Part shown: piece after piece, positions 13,396 through 14,857 of the stretch
Layout of the letters: each line of letters begins with the position of its first letter
How positions within the stretch are numbered: position 1 is the stretch's first letter
DNA from: Desulfobacterales bacterium
Lineage (GTDB): Bacteria; Desulfobacterota; Desulfobacteria; Desulfobacterales; C00003106
Assembly (NCBI GenBank): GCA_030613165.1
Contig: JAUWMN010000007.1
Location: 1-14,857, forward strand
DNA length: 14,857 nucleotides
Direction of reading: 5' to 3'
Notes under the pieces: model-generated
The model's input: the letters and a program-made list of their open reading frames with translations, nothing else
Told to the model about the DNA's origin: nothing
Database searches by the model: none
Made by a program: the position numbers and the translations under genes

Positions 13396-14415
13396 TTACT
13401 TCCCTATGAGGCTGTCCGAGAATTCTGATCCTACTGCAAAAGAGTGAGAAACGGACATAATTCGCGGACAGCCTCCCAGTAGAATATTGACAAGACTATA
13501 TTTGGTCACCGATTTAGGTGAGTATGTGCTTCCAGTGATAATTGCGTTGGCGGCCAAAAGGCCACTTTCCACTGCAGGGCCAATACCCTCTCCCATATCT
13601 AAGGTTGCCAAACCGGCAGCATCACCGACAATGAACGCATTGTCGATCTGACCGCTTTTCGCGGTTTGTCTAAGGTAATAATTGTATCCACGCGGGTTAA
13701 ATGAGCGATCTTTAACCAAAGAAAGCTTTTCCAGCTTCTTTATGAAATAATTCCAGTGACTGCGGATAGTCCTACCTTTGTTTTTTATTCCAAGGAACTT
13801 TCCGCCAATACCGACATTCAAGTAACCGTTTCCTTTTGGGACATACCAGGAATATCCGGGGAAGTTCCTTTCAAAAAACCACAGATAACAATTTGCGTCC
13901 TGATAATCGTATTTGAATTCTTCCTCTATTGCGGTGATCAGTCGTTTCTTAGATCTGGGATTGGCTTTTCTGAAAAAGGTTCGGTATACACTACAGTTGG
14001 TGCCGCCCGCTCCCACCAGGTATTTGCAACGGAACCTATTGTCGATAACGTAACAACCATTTTCTTTTCGTATATGCCTCACAGCGTGCTGTTGTACAGG
14101 CACATTAGCTCTTTCAAGCAGCCAGTGATCAAATTCATATCTTCTTATGGAATATTGTCGGGTCCTGACCGGAATTTTTTTGCCGAGCACATGAAAATTA
14201 AGCCGATTGAAGGCCAAGAAACTGTGTGGATATTCTCCTTTTTTTAGTTTCAAGTCGTTTATTACTTTTGGTGTGATCCAACCGGCACAGACTTTACGGC
14301 GCGGAAAAATCTTTTTATCGAGAATCATCGTTTGGATGCCGTTATTATTCAACTCCCACGCACAAGTTGAGCCGGCCGGCCCGCCTCCTACGATGATGAC
14401 TTCCGAATCAATCAT
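13396..14415 (-). CDS. Geranylgeranyl-reductase-family FAD oxidoreductase with in-frame MITE tail
   Basis: The 339-residue flavoprotein has the FAD-binding VGGGPAG (9-15), the RKVCAGW block (40-46) and the second FAD motif GDAAG (265-269) followed by GEGIGPAVESG. These place it in the geranylgeranyl reductase family, which reduces or oxidises carbon-carbon bonds in isoprenoid or acyl chains. I take the ATG at 14415 because GGGAAG stands just before it and MIDSEVIIVGGG is a normal N terminus; an upstream ATG at 14469 has no site and overlaps the previous gene. Residues 314-337 (GGCPRIMS...DSLI) are encoded by the miniature element. Removing the 72 bp restores NILLGK and the same stop, so the original protein had 315 residues. 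It lies between two CFA-like methyltransferase genes. Confidence 0.82.
   Translation of the reverse strand: MIDSEVIIVGGGPAGSTCAWELNNNGIQTMILDKKIFPRRKVCAGWITPKVINDLKLKKGEYPHSFLAFNRLNFHVLGKKIPVRTRQYSIRRYEFDHWLLERANVPVQQHAVRHIRKENGCYVIDNRFRCKYLVGAGGTNCSVYRTFFRKANPRSKKRLITAIEEEFKYDYQDANCYLWFFERNFPGYSWYVPKGNGYLNVGIGGKFLGIKNKGRTIRSHWNYFIKKLEKLSLVKDRSFNPRGYNYYLRQTAKSGQIDNAFIVGDAAGLATLDMGEGIGPAVESGLLAANAIITGSTYSPKSVTKYSLVNILLGGCPRIMSVSHSFAVGSEFSDSLIGK
13405..13478. mobile_element. Short miniature inverted-repeat element (copy C, 72 bp) inside a gene
   Basis: The element has the same ends as copies A and B: GAGGCTGTCCGAGAATTCTG at the left and GCGGACAGCCTCC at the right. It carries small changes at the extreme ends (TATGAGG for TAGGAGG; CCCA for CCTA) and one TCGCGG for TCTCGG difference, so it seems older than the other two. 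The presumed TA duplication is intact at 13405-13406 and reads CA at 13477-13478. It contributes 24 codons to the flavoprotein gene on the - strand without shifting the frame. Confidence 0.85.
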
Positions 14416-14450
14416 GAAACTTCCCGGTTTTGACTGGGGAATAATCCGGG

Positions 14451-14857
14451 CTAACTTATACGGCAACACGGCTGTTCCCTACCCTGTTTGGTCATAACGA
14501 TTTGCCATAGTTGAATCCACCTCGAACGAAATGCTCCCGCGGAACTAAGCAGGTAATAGCGCCCCATTCGGTAAAAACGATCCCCGTATTTGTCTTTCAA
14601 TTCAGGCCAGGCTTTTTCGAAATTGTCATGCCAGGCCATCAATGTCTTATCATAATCTTGACCGAAATTATGCCAGTCCTCCATGACAAATAGTTTTTCC
14701 ATTGCTCTTCCGATTTGCGCAATAGATGGGAGCATGCCGTTCGGAAAAATGTATTCCGTCGTCCACGGATTGCTTGTTGTTTTGCTAACATTACCGCCAA
14801 TGGTGTGAACAAATGCGATTCCATCGTCCTTAAGAACATGGTCCACCTTTTCCATAT
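14451..14857 (-). CDS. cfa: Cyclopropane-fatty-acyl-phospholipid synthase, C-terminal part
   Basis: The gene runs off the right edge, and only about the last 135 residues are seen. KVDHVLKDDGIAFVHTIGG, then EYIFPNGMLPSIAQIG, then FVMEDWHNFGQDYDKTLMAWH and KYGDRFYRMGRYYLLSSAG form the standard C-terminal half of Cfa, which makes cyclopropane rings in the acyl chains of membrane phospholipids from SAM. The methionine at 14855 is internal to the family alignment and not the start. The tail GREQPCCRIS is unlike the usual ending. The flavoprotein gene starts 35 bases downstream, so both are probably co-transcribed with the second methyltransferase. Confidence 0.88.
   Translation of the reverse strand, partial: MEKVDHVLKDDGIAFVHTIGGNVSKTTSNPWTTEYIFPNGMLPSIAQIGRAMEKLFVMEDWHNFGQDYDKTLMAWHDNFEKAWPELKDKYGDRFYRMGRYYLLSSAGAFRSRWIQLWQIVMTKQGREQPCCRIS

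Noticed and set aside
13396..13478. Flavoprotein gene truncated by a mobile element (pseudogene)
   Set aside because: Joining the flanks of the 72-bp element keeps the frame and leads to the same stop codon two codons on, and the remaining 315 residues contain all family motifs. It is an in-frame insertion, not a truncation.
13756..14247. 163-codon + strand frame opposite the flavoprotein gene
   Set aside because: It has no ribosome-binding site or domain and lies wholly antisense to a gene with clear FAD motifs.

Overview
The window comes from a Gram-negative bacterium that makes menaquinone by the futalosine route. The gene set (futalosine operon, class II fumarase, HDOD regulator, CGGC-type metal protein, cyclopropane-synthase-like lipid enzymes) and the many short dispersed repeats would suit an anaerobic member of the Desulfobacterota. 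That placement is inference; there is no rRNA or other marker here.

Positions 1-4806, + strand: after about 450 bases without a convincing gene, which hold the long copy of a TA-flanked miniature inverted-repeat element, lies a four-gene operon mqnE-mqnC-mqnX-mqnA. It encodes chorismate dehydratase, aminofutalosine synthase, aminofutalosine deaminase and the cyclase of dehypoxanthine futalosine. mqnB and mqnD, needed to complete the route, are not in the window. mqnE and mqnC are separated by a cluster of roughly 16-bp repeats that can fold on itself and begins inside the last codons of mqnE. Positions 4807-5111 hold a nested REP-like palindrome, followed by fumC on the + strand.

Positions 6520-9813, - strand: a probable operon reads (in transcription order) a small PC4-like protein, a NifS-type cysteine desulfurase, a small cysteine-rich CGGC-family protein, and a cyclic-nucleotide-binding/HDOD regulator. 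fumC and the HDOD gene converge, and both stop codons sit in one hairpin. A short miniature element lies just upstream of this operon.

Positions 10165-12306, - strand: a lipoprotein glutaminyl cyclotransferase, a 78-residue unknown protein and a 168-residue probable DNA-binding protein lie in the same direction. They are separated by foldable segments whose ends resemble integron attC core sites, so this stretch may be a piece of a gene-cassette array. No integrase is visible.

Positions 12307-14857, - strand: a tight lipid-modification operon contains the end of a cyclopropane-fatty-acid synthase, a geranylgeranyl-reductase-family flavoprotein and a second CFA-like methyltransferase. A 72-bp miniature element has inserted into the flavoprotein gene two codons before its stop. 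Because 72 is a multiple of three, it adds 24 residues in frame instead of breaking the gene. The three miniature elements (163, 86 and 72 bp) are one family: the short form is explained by an internal deletion in the long form, and the 86-bp copy is the short form plus a 14-bp tandem duplication.
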